Shown one piece after another: positions 17,136 through 25,715 of a stretch of 28,619 nucleotides of DNA. The stretch covers positions 1 through 28,619 of the forward strand of contig NZ_UQJH01000018.1 in the NCBI RefSeq assembly GCF_900541275.1, read 5' to 3'. Source of the stretch: an uncultured Porphyromonas sp. (GTDB taxonomy: Bacteria > Bacteroidota > Bacteroidia > Bacteroidales > Porphyromonadaceae). The position numbers and the translations under genes are program-made. A model generated the notes under the pieces. The model had not been told where the DNA came from, made no database searches, and saw nothing but the letters and a program-made list of their open reading frames with translations. The number at the start of each line of letters is the position of its first letter. Position 1 is the stretch's first letter.

Positions 17136-17143
17136 TACCTTTG
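17136..17143 (+). promoter_or_regulatory. -7 box upstream of the GNAT-parE-coaD operon
   Basis: TACCTTTG matches the Bacteroidota -7 consensus; no good -33 element lies 19-21 bases upstream. A start of transcription near 17150 would exclude the in-frame ATG at 17118 and supports the ATG at 17193 as the true start of the first gene. Confidence 0.55.
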
Positions 17144-17192
17144 TCGTGGGGTGGAGGTCTTATCATCAGCACCAAGAGTAGCAAGAGACATC

Positions 17193-18560
17193 ATGGGTAT
17201 CAAGAAAGTGTACAATAGCAGGCAAGGTCGTTGGCTCAGGAAGCTCCTCGGCATCAGCAAGGGAGAGGTACTGCCTACCCCCCACGAGCTGCGCATCGTA
17301 CGCGTGACGAGCAAGAGTATGCTGCGCGACTTTGTCGAGTATCCTGTGAGTCTCTACAAGGGGAGTCCCTACTACTGCCCGCCGCTCATCGACGGCGACA
17401 TGGACACCCTCACCAAGGGCAAAAATCCCACCCTTGAGCACTGCGACTACGTCTGCTACCTCGCCTACCGCGGTGACCGCATCGTGGGGCGCATCGCCGG
17501 GATGATCAATCACAACTGCAACGAGCGGTGGCACCAAAATCGCGCCCGCTTTGGCTTCTTTGACTTCGAGGACGACGAAGAGGTGGTCGATGCCCTGATG
17601 GACGCGGTCAAGGAGTGGGCCAATGACTACGCCTGCGATGAGCTGGTAGGACCGCTGGGCTTCACCGACATGGACCGCGAGGGGATGCTGATCGAGGGCT
17701 TCAGCCAGGTCGCCACCTTCATCGAGAATTACAATTACCCCTACTACCCCAAGCATATGGATCGTATGGGGTTTGAGAAAGACGTCGACTGGCTCGGCTT
17801 CCGGATCATCCCGCCGCACACCGTCCCGGAGCGGTACCGCAAGGGGGCCGATCTCGTCCGGCGGAGATACAATCTTGAGGCCTTCATCGTACACGATCGC
17901 AAGCGTCTCGTGGAGGAGTATGCAGATGACATCTTTGACCTCTTCAATCGCACCTACAGCAACCTTTATGGCGCCAGCGTGCTCACCAAGGCAGAGACGC
18001 AGCAGCTCATCGACACCTTCCTCCCGCTGATCAATACCGACCTCATCGGGCTCGTGCGACAGGTCTCTGACGGGAAGCTCGTCGGCTTCGGGGTCGCCAT
18101 GCCCTCGATCACTAAGGCACTGCAGCGCTCGCAGGGCAAGCTTTGGCCCTTTGGCTTCATCCCGATCATGAAGGCGCTCAAGAGCCGCAAGGCGGAGGTG
18201 ATGGACCTGATGCTCATCGCCGTTGACCCGGAGTATCAGGGCAAGGGACTCATTGCGCTCCTCTTTGATCTCATGATCCCGGTCGTACAGCAGTATGGCG
18301 TCCGCTTCCTCGAGTCCAATCTGGAGCTGGAGCACAATGTCCACGTGCAGGTGCAGTGGAATTTCTTCCGCAAGATCCACCACAAGACCCACCGCTGCTA
18401 CGTCACTCCACTGACGGAGAGGGGCGAGGAGCTCGCCAAGAGACGGCGCGCAAAGAGGGCAAAGGAGGAGGCGCAGAGAGACGAGGATCAGCCCAATAGA
18501 CTGCTGATGCCCCGCACCTCCGTGGAGGAAATGAAGAAATACGAAGGAGAGAATAGGTAA
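17193..18560 (+). CDS. GNAT-family N-acetyltransferase-like protein
   Basis: The protein has 455 residues from the ATG at 17193. An ATG at 17118 in frame gives 25 extra residues with no resemblance to the family and lies before the predicted transcription start. The fold appears to be a duplicated GNAT: an N-terminal half with AYRGDRIVGRIAGMINH and DELVGPLGFTDMDREGML, and a C-terminal half with the acetyl-CoA loop VDPEYQGKGLIALLF at about residues 345-360. The basic tail (RRRAKRAKEEAQRDE) is predicted to be disordered. Proteins of this kind are conserved in Bacteroidota; the substrate is not known to me. The stop codon directly abuts the parE start, so translation is probably coupled. Confidence 0.75.
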   Translation: MGIKKVYNSRQGRWLRKLLGISKGEVLPTPHELRIVRVTSKSMLRDFVEYPVSLYKGSPYYCPPLIDGDMDTLTKGKNPTLEHCDYVCYLAYRGDRIVGRIAGMINHNCNERWHQNRARFGFFDFEDDEEVVDALMDAVKEWANDYACDELVGPLGFTDMDREGMLIEGFSQVATFIENYNYPYYPKHMDRMGFEKDVDWLGFRIIPPHTVPERYRKGADLVRRRYNLEAFIVHDRKRLVEEYADDIFDLFNRTYSNLYGASVLTKAETQQLIDTFLPLINTDLIGLVRQVSDGKLVGFGVAMPSITKALQRSQGKLWPFGFIPIMKALKSRKAEVMDLMLIAVDPEYQGKGLIALLFDLMIPVVQQYGVRFLESNLELEHNVHVQVQWNFFRKIHHKTHRCYVTPLTERGEELAKRRRAKRAKEEAQRDEDQPNRLLMPRTSVEEMKKYEGENR

Positions 18561-20447
18561 ATGACCGACGCAGAAGAGAAGACCGTCCTGCCTACCACAC
18601 CCGACCCCCTCTACCAGGAGGATAAGATCGTCACCCTCGACCCGATGGAGCACATCCGGCTCCGTCCCGGTATGTACATCGGCAAGCTGGGCGATGGCAC
18701 AGCTCCCGACGACGGCATCTACGTCCTCCTCAAGGAGGTGATCGACAACTCCATCGACGAGTACACGATGGGGTACGGCAAGCACATCTACATCACGATC
18801 GACGAGGAGGAGCATCGCCACGTCACCGTCCGCGACCACGGGCGAGGCATCCCCCAGGGCTCCCTCGCCAAGGCCGTAGGCACGATGAATACCGGTGCCA
18901 AGTACGACAACGAGGTCTTCAAGAAGTCTGTCGGGCTCAATGGCGTCGGGCTCAAGGCGGTCAATGCCCTCTCCACCCGCATGGCGGTCTCCTCTTACCG
19001 CGACGGTACGGTGAAGACGGTCGTCTTCGAGAGGGGGAAGCTCGTCGAGGAGGGCGACATACTGCCCGCCCCCGGCGAGCACGACGGCACCTTCGTCGAC
19101 TACTACGCCGATCCGGACATCTTCCGCAACTACCGCTACCAGCAGGAGTTCGTCCACAGCATGATCCGGATGTACACCTACCTACAGCCGGGGCTGACGA
19201 TCCACCTCAATGGCACCCGCTTCATCTCCCGCAATGGTCTTCTCGACCTCCTCGAGGACAATATGACCTCCACCCCGCTCTACCCCATCATCCATCTGCA
19301 GGGCGACGACATCGAGGTGGCGATCACGCACTCCACCCAGTACGGTGAGGAGTACTACTCCTTTGTCAACGGGCAGAATACCCTCCACGGCGGGACCCAC
19401 CTCTCCGCCTTCAAGGAGGCGATCGGCAAGACGGTGAAGGAGTTTTTCGACAAGAGCTACGACTACAACGACATCCGCTCCGGCATCACCGCCGCCATCA
19501 GCATCCGGATCCAGGAGCCGGTCTTTGAGTCGCAGACCAAGACCAAGCTCGGCAGTCGCGAGATCTCCGAGGGCGGCATCTCGATCCAGAAGTTTGTCAT
19601 CGACTTCGTCAAGCTACAGCTCGACAACTACCTCCACAAGCACCCCGACACCGCCGAGATCCTGCAGAAGAAGGTGGTCGACAACGAGCGGGAGCGGAAG
19701 GCCCTCCAGGGCATCTCCAAGAAAGCCAAGGAGCGTGTCAAGAAAGCCTCCCTCTACAATAAGAAGCTCCGCGACTGCACCGTCCACTTCAATGACCCCA
19801 AGGCCAAGGACCCGGAGCGTACCGAGATCTTCATCACCGAGGGACTCTCCGCCAGCGGCAGCATCACCCAGAGCCGAGACCCCGAGTACCAGGCGGTCTT
19901 CTCCCTCCGCGGCAAGCCACTCAACTCGTACGGTCTCTCCAAGAAAGTGGTGTACGAGAATGAGGAATTCAACCTCCTCCAGGCCGCTCTCAATATCGAG
20001 GACGGGCTCGAGGACCTCCGCTACAATCGCGTCATCGTCGCCACCGATGCCGATGTGGACGGGATGCACATACGCCTGCTGATCATCACCTTTTTCCTCC
20101 AGTTCTTCCCCGAGCTGATCCGCGAGAATCACGTCTTCATCCTCCAGACACCCCTCTTCCGTGTGCGAGACCGCCAGGGCAAGGAGATCATCTACTGCTA
20201 CGACGAGCGGGAGCGCAATGAGGCGATGAAGAAGATCGGCAAGAGTGCCTCCGTCACCCGATTTAAGGGTCTCGGAGAGATCAAACCGGAGGAGTTTGGC
20301 AACTTCATTGGGGAGAATATGCGGCTCGACCCCGTGGTGATGAAGAAGGAGGACAACGTCCCCGAGCTGCTAAAGTTCTACATGGGCACCAATAGCCGCG
20401 AGCGGCAGGACTTCATCGTAGACAACCTTGAGACCGACGATATCTAA
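18561..20447 (+). CDS. parE: DNA topoisomerase IV subunit B
   Basis: This is the 628-residue ATPase subunit of type IIA topoisomerase IV, which decatenates replicated chromosomes together with ParC. The GHKL ATPase motifs are present: EVIDNSIDE (Glu59, Asn63), RDHGRGIP (92-98) and KKSVGLNGVGLKAVNALS. The transducer region contains QTKTKLG. The TOPRIM domain has the catalytic glutamate in EGLSASG (Glu427) and the DADVDG metal site (496-501), then KGLGEIKPEEFG. The usual Asp after EG is replaced by Leu428, an oddity discussed in the findings. Length fits the short Bacteroidota ParE. parC is not adjacent, as expected for a split arrangement. The stop overlaps the next ATG by one base (TAATG). 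Confidence 0.93.
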   Translation: MTDAEEKTVLPTTPDPLYQEDKIVTLDPMEHIRLRPGMYIGKLGDGTAPDDGIYVLLKEVIDNSIDEYTMGYGKHIYITIDEEEHRHVTVRDHGRGIPQGSLAKAVGTMNTGAKYDNEVFKKSVGLNGVGLKAVNALSTRMAVSSYRDGTVKTVVFERGKLVEEGDILPAPGEHDGTFVDYYADPDIFRNYRYQQEFVHSMIRMYTYLQPGLTIHLNGTRFISRNGLLDLLEDNMTSTPLYPIIHLQGDDIEVAITHSTQYGEEYYSFVNGQNTLHGGTHLSAFKEAIGKTVKEFFDKSYDYNDIRSGITAAISIRIQEPVFESQTKTKLGSREISEGGISIQKFVIDFVKLQLDNYLHKHPDTAEILQKKVVDNERERKALQGISKKAKERVKKASLYNKKLRDCTVHFNDPKAKDPERTEIFITEGLSASGSITQSRDPEYQAVFSLRGKPLNSYGLSKKVVYENEEFNLLQAALNIEDGLEDLRYNRVIVATDADVDGMHIRLLIITFFLQFFPELIRENHVFILQTPLFRVRDRQGKEIIYCYDERERNEAMKKIGKSASVTRFKGLGEIKPEEFGNFIGENMRLDPVVMKKEDNVPELLKFYMGTNSRERQDFIVDNLETDDI

Positions 20448-20920
20448 TGAGTAAGCCCCTCATCGGCGTCTTCGCCGGCTCCTTTGACCCCTACACGATA
20501 GGGCACGATGACCTCGTCCGCCGCGCCCTTGGCGTCGTCGATGAGCTGCACATCCTCGTGGGGGTCAATGTCGGCAAGCAGTACGACACGGCACCCGATG
20601 TGCGGGTGCAGCAGATCGCCGAGCTCTATCGCGACGAGCCGCGCATCACCGTCACCTCCTCCGAGGGGCTCACAGCGCACTACGCCCGGCGGGTGGGCGC
20701 GACGATACTCATCCGCGGCATCCGCTCCGTGAGAGATATGGAGGCAGAGCGAGAGATGGCGGAGACCAACCTCAGCCACTTCGGCCTCGACACCCTCTTC
20801 TTCTTCACCCGCCCCGAGCTTGCCGCCATCTCCTCCCACCTCGTCCGGGAGCTCGCCCACTTCGGCGAGGACATCACCCCCTACCTCCCCAAGAAGCTCT
20901 CACACCCCGAGGAGCGGTGA
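20447..20920 (+). CDS. coaD: Phosphopantetheine adenylyltransferase
   Basis: This 157-residue enzyme carries out the penultimate step of coenzyme A synthesis, transferring AMP from ATP to 4'-phosphopantetheine. Family motifs are intact: GSFDPYTIGH at 11-20 with the T-x-G-H nucleotide-binding motif, the loop lysine in VNVGK (Lys44), LIRGIRSVRD (about 88-97) and the ISSHLVRE segment (128-135). It is cytoplasmic and normally hexameric. The start is fixed by the TAATG overlap with parE, giving coupled translation. The pairing with parE is common in Bacteroidota. The short C-terminus ends right before the hairpin-rich region, and no clear terminator follows. Confidence 0.95.
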   Translation: MSKPLIGVFAGSFDPYTIGHDDLVRRALGVVDELHILVGVNVGKQYDTAPDVRVQQIAELYRDEPRITVTSSEGLTAHYARRVGATILIRGIRSVRDMEAEREMAETNLSHFGLDTLFFFTRPELAAISSHLVRELAHFGEDITPYLPKKLSHPEER

Positions 20921-21049
20921 CCGCATCACGGCGAGGAGGCTATTTCTCACAACTAGGTAGGGAGTCAGGAGTCGCATCAGCACCCCGGTACTCGCTCCAT
21001 AGGCATCGGTCATTCGCGGAGGAGATGGACGCGCTTGAGCATTATAGAT
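20921..21049. other. Non-coding stretch with a fragment of the repeat
   Basis: No gene is seen. Positions 20991-21013 repeat, without interruption, the 23 bases formed by joining 21143-21152 to 21331-21343. This shows what the insertion site in copy B looked like before the MITE arrived. Confidence 0.7.
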
Positions 21050-21079
21050 AAGCAAAACGCACCTCTTTGTGGTGACCTC

Positions 21080-21115
21080 TTATCGGACAAGTCGGACGAG
21101 TAGGACGTGTCGGAC
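21080..21115 (+). repeat. 9-base tandem repeat, four units
   Basis: TTATCGGAC, AAGTCGGAC, GAGTAGGAC and GTGTCGGAC stand head to tail. The third unit has one departure from the TCGGAC core. It corresponds to three units in the opposite orientation at 17009-17035. Confidence 0.8.
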
Positions 21116-21152
21116 GAACCGCAACGCACCCCGACAGGGGTGCTCGCTCCAT

Positions 21153-21325
21153 GAGAATGTTGCACGAAGTGCCATTCTCGCACATTTGTTTCAAATGTGC
21201 TGAGACTTTGCACGAAGGATGAGATGCAAGGCGCTGAGGATGAGACCGAAGGGAGCGTACTCACGTACGTGACCGAGGTCGAATTCCGAAAGCAACGCAG
21301 CAGATCGCCTTCGTGCAATAGTCTC
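21153..21325. mobile_element. 173-bp MITE-like element with terminal inverted repeats and TCCAT target duplication
   Basis: The left end GAGAATGTTGCACGAAG and the right end (complement GAGACTATTGCACGAAG) are inverted repeats matching at 15 of 17 positions. TCCAT is duplicated on both sides (21148-21152 and 21326-21330). The uninterrupted site exists twice in the window: precisely at 20991-21013, and with a small change in copy A. Inside are two tandem hairpins, 21153-21179 and 21180-21200, and a third end-like copy of the terminal repeat at 21202-21217. There is no open frame for a transposase, so it must be moved in trans by an IS with similar ends. Confidence 0.85.
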
Positions 21326-21478
21326 TCCATAGGCATCGGTCATCCGCGAAGCGGTGACCGATGTGCAGCGACCCGCCCTTACCCCCTCGACCCCTTGCGG
21401 GTCGCCGAGCAGAGCCCCCATGCGACCCCGCAAGGGTGTCGGTCCCTCGGGTAGGCTGACGGGGCGTCACCCCTCAGG

Positions 21479-22193
21479 CTATCCCTCATCCTGTAGTGAC
21501 TCCATTAAGTCTACTACCAGGCAGTAGTTTGCATCATATCGCTCCCGCTTGTCTACCTTTATTTTATTGGGATTCAGGTTTGACGAGTCTAGCTCCAGAT
21601 CGGCATTGAACTCCACAAGAAGGTAAATGTTGCCATCCTTAAGGGAGGGATAGACGGACAGCTTCTCCATCTCCTCCTTATCTATGAGCTTAGGTGGCTG
21701 GGACACAGTGAAAAGATGTTGTCCCTCGTTGCCCCGTATATGAAAGAGAATGAAGCCTATATCGTCAATATGGCGTATAATGTTCATCCCCGTCATCGTC
21801 ATCTTAATGCCGATGGCGATTTTTCCGGAGGGAAGGAAGTTAGCGGACTTTATGGCATAGTTCTCCATCATCACCATCAGCACGCCTTGACGGGCGCCGG
21901 ATGCCGGGAAGGTACCCTTGCCTATTGGCGGCCGTTTCGTCATCTAAGAAGAGGTTAAGATTCCACTGTATTACATTGCGGGCATGGGTGAATTGCTTAT
22001 AGACAGACTCTTGCGATATAGCATTGCCGATCTTGTAGTACTTATTGTCCCCGATGTAGTAAATCGGCTTCTCCTCCTCGTTGTGGGTACTTTTCTAGGA
22101 CACCACAATCCATCGGGTCTTGAGCTTCCTTTATAGGGATAAAATATCTAAATTTGAGCTGCTGCTTAAAAACGTACCATTTTAATAGGCCAT
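21479..22193 (-). pseudogene. Decayed gene with a DxK nuclease-like motif, 5' truncated and frameshifted
   Basis: Three reading frames in succession give protein-like sequence. From 22193 to about 22090 comes LKWYVFKQQLKFRYFIPIKE and on to LEKYP. A one-base shift in a TACCCAC stretch continues as HNEEEKPIYYIGDNKYYKIG and VYKQFTHARNVIQWNLNLFL (about 22085-21945). After a second shift between 21943 and 21839, the frame to 21479 holds MENYAIKSANFLPSGKIAIG, GFILFHIRGNEGQHLF and a normal TGA-less tail to its stop. IGDNKYYK resembles the D-x-K active-site strand of PD-(D/E)XK restriction nucleases. The start is missing because the divergent helicase gene begins at 22194. The last piece could be translated alone from 21943 (154 codons), but it looks like a remnant. 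Family assignment is tentative. Confidence 0.6.
22149..22156 (+). promoter_or_regulatory. -7 box upstream of the helicase gene
   Basis: TAAATTTG fits the Bacteroidota -7 consensus; the -33 region is weak (TTCC at the 19-base position). It gives a leader of about 32 bases before the ATG at 22194 and lies within the decayed minus-strand gene. Confidence 0.45.
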
Positions 22194-25100
22194 ATGAGTC
22201 CCTTCCTATCCAATAATCTCATCCACATTGACAGTACGCTCATCGACAACTCGACCGAGGAGCTCTCGATGCGCTACTGGCTGAGCGAGTGTATCAGTCT
22301 CCCTACCTTTGAGACCCTACAGATAGCGACAGGTTACTGGGATCTGCCCGGTATGGCCCTTATAGTGGATGAGCTTAGCCAGTTTCTGGAGAGAGAGGGG
22401 ACCACTCTGCAGCTCCTCATCGGTAAGGATCCATATGTGTATGCCTCTCAGCTCAAGAATCCTAAGTACAAGGACGCCAAGTACCCCTATGACTTCATCA
22501 AGACAGACATCCATGAGCTGGAGCTGAGGGAGGAGTACGAGCGCTTAGTAGCTCTGCTTCTCAAGTATTGCCCGCTGGGTAAGATCCAGATCCGCATCTA
22601 TCGGAAAAACGAGGAGGACGAGACGCAGTTCCTTCACTCCAAGTGCTACCTATTTCTCGGTAAGAGCAATTGCTTCGGCATCATAGGCAGCTCCAACTTT
22701 ACGAAGAAAGGTCTCGAGGGGAATGCGGAGCTTAATTATCTAGAGACCGACTCCAAGCGCGTGACTGCCGTCCCCTGCTACGGATCACCCTCCAAGGGAC
22801 ATAAGATATGGTTCGAGGAAAAGTGGAAGATCTCCGAAGAGTGGACAGAGACCTTCTTAGAGCAGATACTGAAGCGCTCTCCCATCGGAGGCAAAGTCGA
22901 TCCCATCGTCCATCCTCATCCTCAGGAGGAGATCTTTACTCCCTACGAGCTCTATATCAAGCTACTGCAGACTAAGTTTGGTGACGTCATTGACCGCTCT
23001 CTAACTGAGGAGATAGAAAGCTACCTCCCTGAGGAGATCATACGACTGGACTATCAGATAGAGGCGGTGAAGCGGTGCCTCAGCATCATGCGGGAGCATG
23101 GAGGCTTCATGCTCGCCGATGTGGTGGGGCTGGGCAAGACCATCGTCGGGACGCTGATCATCAAGAGATTTCTATCCGACCTACGCGATGATGGTAGGGA
23201 GAGGAAAGTGTTGGTGATCACACCACCGGCCATCAAAGCCGGCTGGGAGAGGACCATCGACCTATTTGACCAAAAAGATAATACAGATAAGATATCACCC
23301 TTCGTCGACTTTATCACCACTGGCAAGATAGGCAGCTTATTAGACGACGAAGAGGAGGTGGAGGAGGACCTGGCGGATCTGCTGGATGAAGAGAGCACAG
23401 ACGGGGATCAGGCGCTGCAGGATATAGACTACGGACTGATCATCATCGATGAGAGCCACCGCTTCCGTCGCAGCACCACCAAGATGTACCAGTCCTTAGA
23501 CACCCTCATCGAGAATATCGGTGCTCGGAGCGGCGCCTACCCTTACATAGGCCTCCTCTCCGCCACGCCTCAGAATAATAGGCCGGATGATCTCAAGAAT
23601 CAGATCTACCTCTTCGAGCGCAACCATAAGGACAGCACGCTCAAGAGAGCCTCGGGAGGTGATCTGGAGGACTTCTTCGGGAGAGTAAATAAGGAGTATA
23701 ACGATCTACTCAAGGGACACGTTGGACTAACCGAAGAGGAGCGATCCAGACGGCTGAAGGCAATCTCTCAGGAGCTCAGAGACAATATCCTCGAGGACCT
23801 CCTCGAGCGACGCACGAGGACGGACGTCAGAACTTACTACAAGGAGGATATAGAGGCTCAGGGACTGGTATTCCCGGAGATGTCCGGTCCCCATGCGCTT
23901 GTCTATAGGATGGATGACGACCTAGCGCGCCTCTTCGCTGACACCATGAGCAACATAGCCCCGTCGGAGGTGGAGAAGATCAGATCCGACGAGTGGCTCC
24001 GCTACTATCGGTATCGAGCTATTGAGTACTTCGTTGACCCTGCCAATGAGCAGAAGCATATGGCGCGTGGTAACCGCGGCGTGGGCGATATCGCCGGACA
24101 GCTGGCTACGATCATGCAGATCATGCTGGTGAAGCGCTTGGAGAGCTCCTTTACGGCATTTAAGCGGTCGCTCCTCAACCTCCGCCGCTACACGGACAAT
24201 ATGATCCAGATGTGGAAGCAGGACACCATCTTTATCTGTCCCCAGATCGATATCAATAGGGAGCTGGACTATATGGCGAAGACGGAACAGCGAGGGAGAA
24301 TAGTCACCTTCGAGGATTGTGTGCGAGAGATACGAGGTAAGATCGCAAAGCTGACCCAGGAGGGGCGCAATGAGAGGGGACAGAATGCTGAGTATCACAG
24401 GAGCGACTTCCGCCCTGAGTACTACGACTGTCTTAAGAGAGACAGTGCCCTTATCTCCATCCTCTGTGACCGATGGGGGACTATCAACTCGCAGGATCCA
24501 AAGTTTGACACCTTTAAGGAGAGCATCGACACGAAGCTCTTCGACCCCAAGACCAATACCTCCGGCAAACTGGTGATCTTCTCCGAGGCAAAGGACACGG
24601 TCAACTCCCTGTCGCACGCCTTGGCGTACAAGGGGCATAGAGCTCTCGTCATCACCGCTGCCAATAGAGATGAGAAGGAGCAGGTGATACAGGAGAACTT
24701 TGACGCCAATTATACCGGCGAGTGGCGGGATGAGTACGATGTGATCATCACCACAGATGTCCTCGCTGAGGGTGTCAATCTCCATCGTGCCAATGTCATA
24801 CTCAACTACGACACCCCGTGGAACTCGACCCGACTCATGCAGCGCATCGGTCGCGTCAATCGCATCGGATCTCAGCATCCGAAGATCTATGTGTACAACT
24901 TTATGCCGAGTGCGCAGGGCGATGAGATGATCAAGCTGGTCCAGATAGCGCACTCCAAGCTTCAGTCCTTCCACGTACTCTTCGGTGGAGACAGTAAGAT
25001 CTTTACGGACGATGAGAGCCTGGTACACTACGACAACATCCGTGTGGCAATAGATGGTGAGGAGTCGCCCCTCCAGAAGTATGTCTATGAGCTGAAGCAG

Positions 25101-25709
25101 TATAGAGACGCACACCCTGACCGCTATCAGCTCATTGCCGACACTGACGAGGGGTGGGAGATGGCGCAGGACGCTGAGGGGAGCGCTTACTTTGTCGTGC
25201 GGGCACCTAAGTCCGCCCCCTTGGCCATAGAGGTGGAGCAGGATCCCTCAGGGGACACTAAGATCCTCTCTCTCCTCGACCTCCTGGAGCGACTGCGAGC
25301 CCTGCCGGAGGATAAGAGGGTACCTCTGCCGGAGGAGTGGACGTCACTCAGGAAGCGAGCTATATATGCTTACAATCAGCACCACATCCGGATCCTTAAG
25401 TCACACGTCGGTCAGAGCAATATAGATAAGGCTCTCGGCATCATCGTCGAGATCTGGAGTAATCCGGAGAGCAGTAAGGAGACCAAGCAACTCTTGCAGT
25501 CGGCTCGCAAGCAGGTCGATCGCGGCAATCGAGATGTGATACGGAGGGTGATCCGGATCGGTGACGAACTGAGCCGGAGGGAGTCGCAGCTCATCCCCGT
25601 CAGTATGGAGGAGATAGACTCCCTCCTGAGGGACAGCATCGGTAAGCTGATCAAAAGAGTAGAGACACAACAGGGGGCACCGGGGATCGTATTGGGAATC
25701 ATCAAGTAA
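22194..25709 (+). CDS. PLD-nuclease/SNF2-family helicase fusion, predicted defence protein
   Basis: The protein has 1171 residues. An N-terminal phospholipase D-like domain (about 20-215) shows one HxK site, FLHSKCYLF (His148, Lys150), followed by IIGSSNFTKKGLEGNAEL. A SNF2/superfamily 2 motor follows: Walker A in ADVVGLGKT (308-316), DESH box (419-422), LLSATP (454-459), then a long insert. The C-terminal helicase lobe has KLVIFSEAKDT, ITTDVLAEGVNL (about 850-862) and the arginine finger QRIGRVNRIG (about 880-890). About 250 C-terminal residues have no recognised domain. A single HxK motif suggests that dimers form the nuclease site, or that the domain only binds. Six bases separate its stop from the methylase ATG, so the two are one operon. 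Similar PLD-SNF2 proteins occur in restriction and DISARM-like loci. Confidence 0.85.
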   Translation: MSPFLSNNLIHIDSTLIDNSTEELSMRYWLSECISLPTFETLQIATGYWDLPGMALIVDELSQFLEREGTTLQLLIGKDPYVYASQLKNPKYKDAKYPYDFIKTDIHELELREEYERLVALLLKYCPLGKIQIRIYRKNEEDETQFLHSKCYLFLGKSNCFGIIGSSNFTKKGLEGNAELNYLETDSKRVTAVPCYGSPSKGHKIWFEEKWKISEEWTETFLEQILKRSPIGGKVDPIVHPHPQEEIFTPYELYIKLLQTKFGDVIDRSLTEEIESYLPEEIIRLDYQIEAVKRCLSIMREHGGFMLADVVGLGKTIVGTLIIKRFLSDLRDDGRERKVLVITPPAIKAGWERTIDLFDQKDNTDKISPFVDFITTGKIGSLLDDEEEVEEDLADLLDEESTDGDQALQDIDYGLIIIDESHRFRRSTTKMYQSLDTLIENIGARSGAYPYIGLLSATPQNNRPDDLKNQIYLFERNHKDSTLKRASGGDLEDFFGRVNKEYNDLLKGHVGLTEEERSRRLKAISQELRDNILEDLLERRTRTDVRTYYKEDIEAQGLVFPEMSGPHALVYRMDDDLARLFADTMSNIAPSEVEKIRSDEWLRYYRYRAIEYFVDPANEQKHMARGNRGVGDIAGQLATIMQIMLVKRLESSFTAFKRSLLNLRRYTDNMIQMWKQDTIFICPQIDINRELDYMAKTEQRGRIVTFEDCVREIRGKIAKLTQEGRNERGQNAEYHRSDFRPEYYDCLKRDSALISILCDRWGTINSQDPKFDTFKESIDTKLFDPKTNTSGKLVIFSEAKDTVNSLSHALAYKGHRALVITAANRDEKEQVIQENFDANYTGEWRDEYDVIITTDVLAEGVNLHRANVILNYDTPWNSTRLMQRIGRVNRIGSQHPKIYVYNFMPSAQGDEMIKLVQIAHSKLQSFHVLFGGDSKIFTDDESLVHYDNIRVAIDGEESPLQKYVYELKQYRDAHPDRYQLIADTDEGWEMAQDAEGSAYFVVRAPKSAPLAIEVEQDPSGDTKILSLLDLLERLRALPEDKRVPLPEEWTSLRKRAIYAYNQHHIRILKSHVGQSNIDKALGIIVEIWSNPESSKETKQLLQSARKQVDRGNRDVIRRVIRIGDELSRRESQLIPVSMEEIDSLLRDSIGKLIKRVETQQGAPGIVLGIIK

Positions 25710-25715
25710 GCCATC

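Larger units (their letters stand above)
21050..21441 (+). repeat. Long inverted repeat, copy B, interrupted by a MITE-like insertion
   Basis: This is the inverted counterpart of 16859-17065. Without the insertion and its target duplication it is about 214 bases long. It carries four 9-base units (21080-21115) instead of three, a GCACCCC...GGGGTGC hairpin, and the CATCGGTCA/TGACCGATG hairpin at 21334-21363. A further GACCCC-GCAA-GGGTGTC hairpin lies at its right end. Confidence 0.85.

Noticed and set aside
17166..19157. 663-codon minus-strand open frame opposite the GNAT and parE genes
   Set aside because: It is antisense to two well-supported genes, has an Asp/Val/Leu-rich low-information translation with no domain, and arises from GC-rich codon structure.
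21080..21115. Possible CRISPR-like array
   Set aside because: Units are only 9 bases, directly adjacent with no unique spacers, and no cas genes are present.
23922..25115. 397-codon minus-strand open frame opposite the helicase
   Set aside because: It lies entirely antisense to conserved helicase motifs and its translation is rich in Leu, Val and Ile-Asp repeats without recognisable features.
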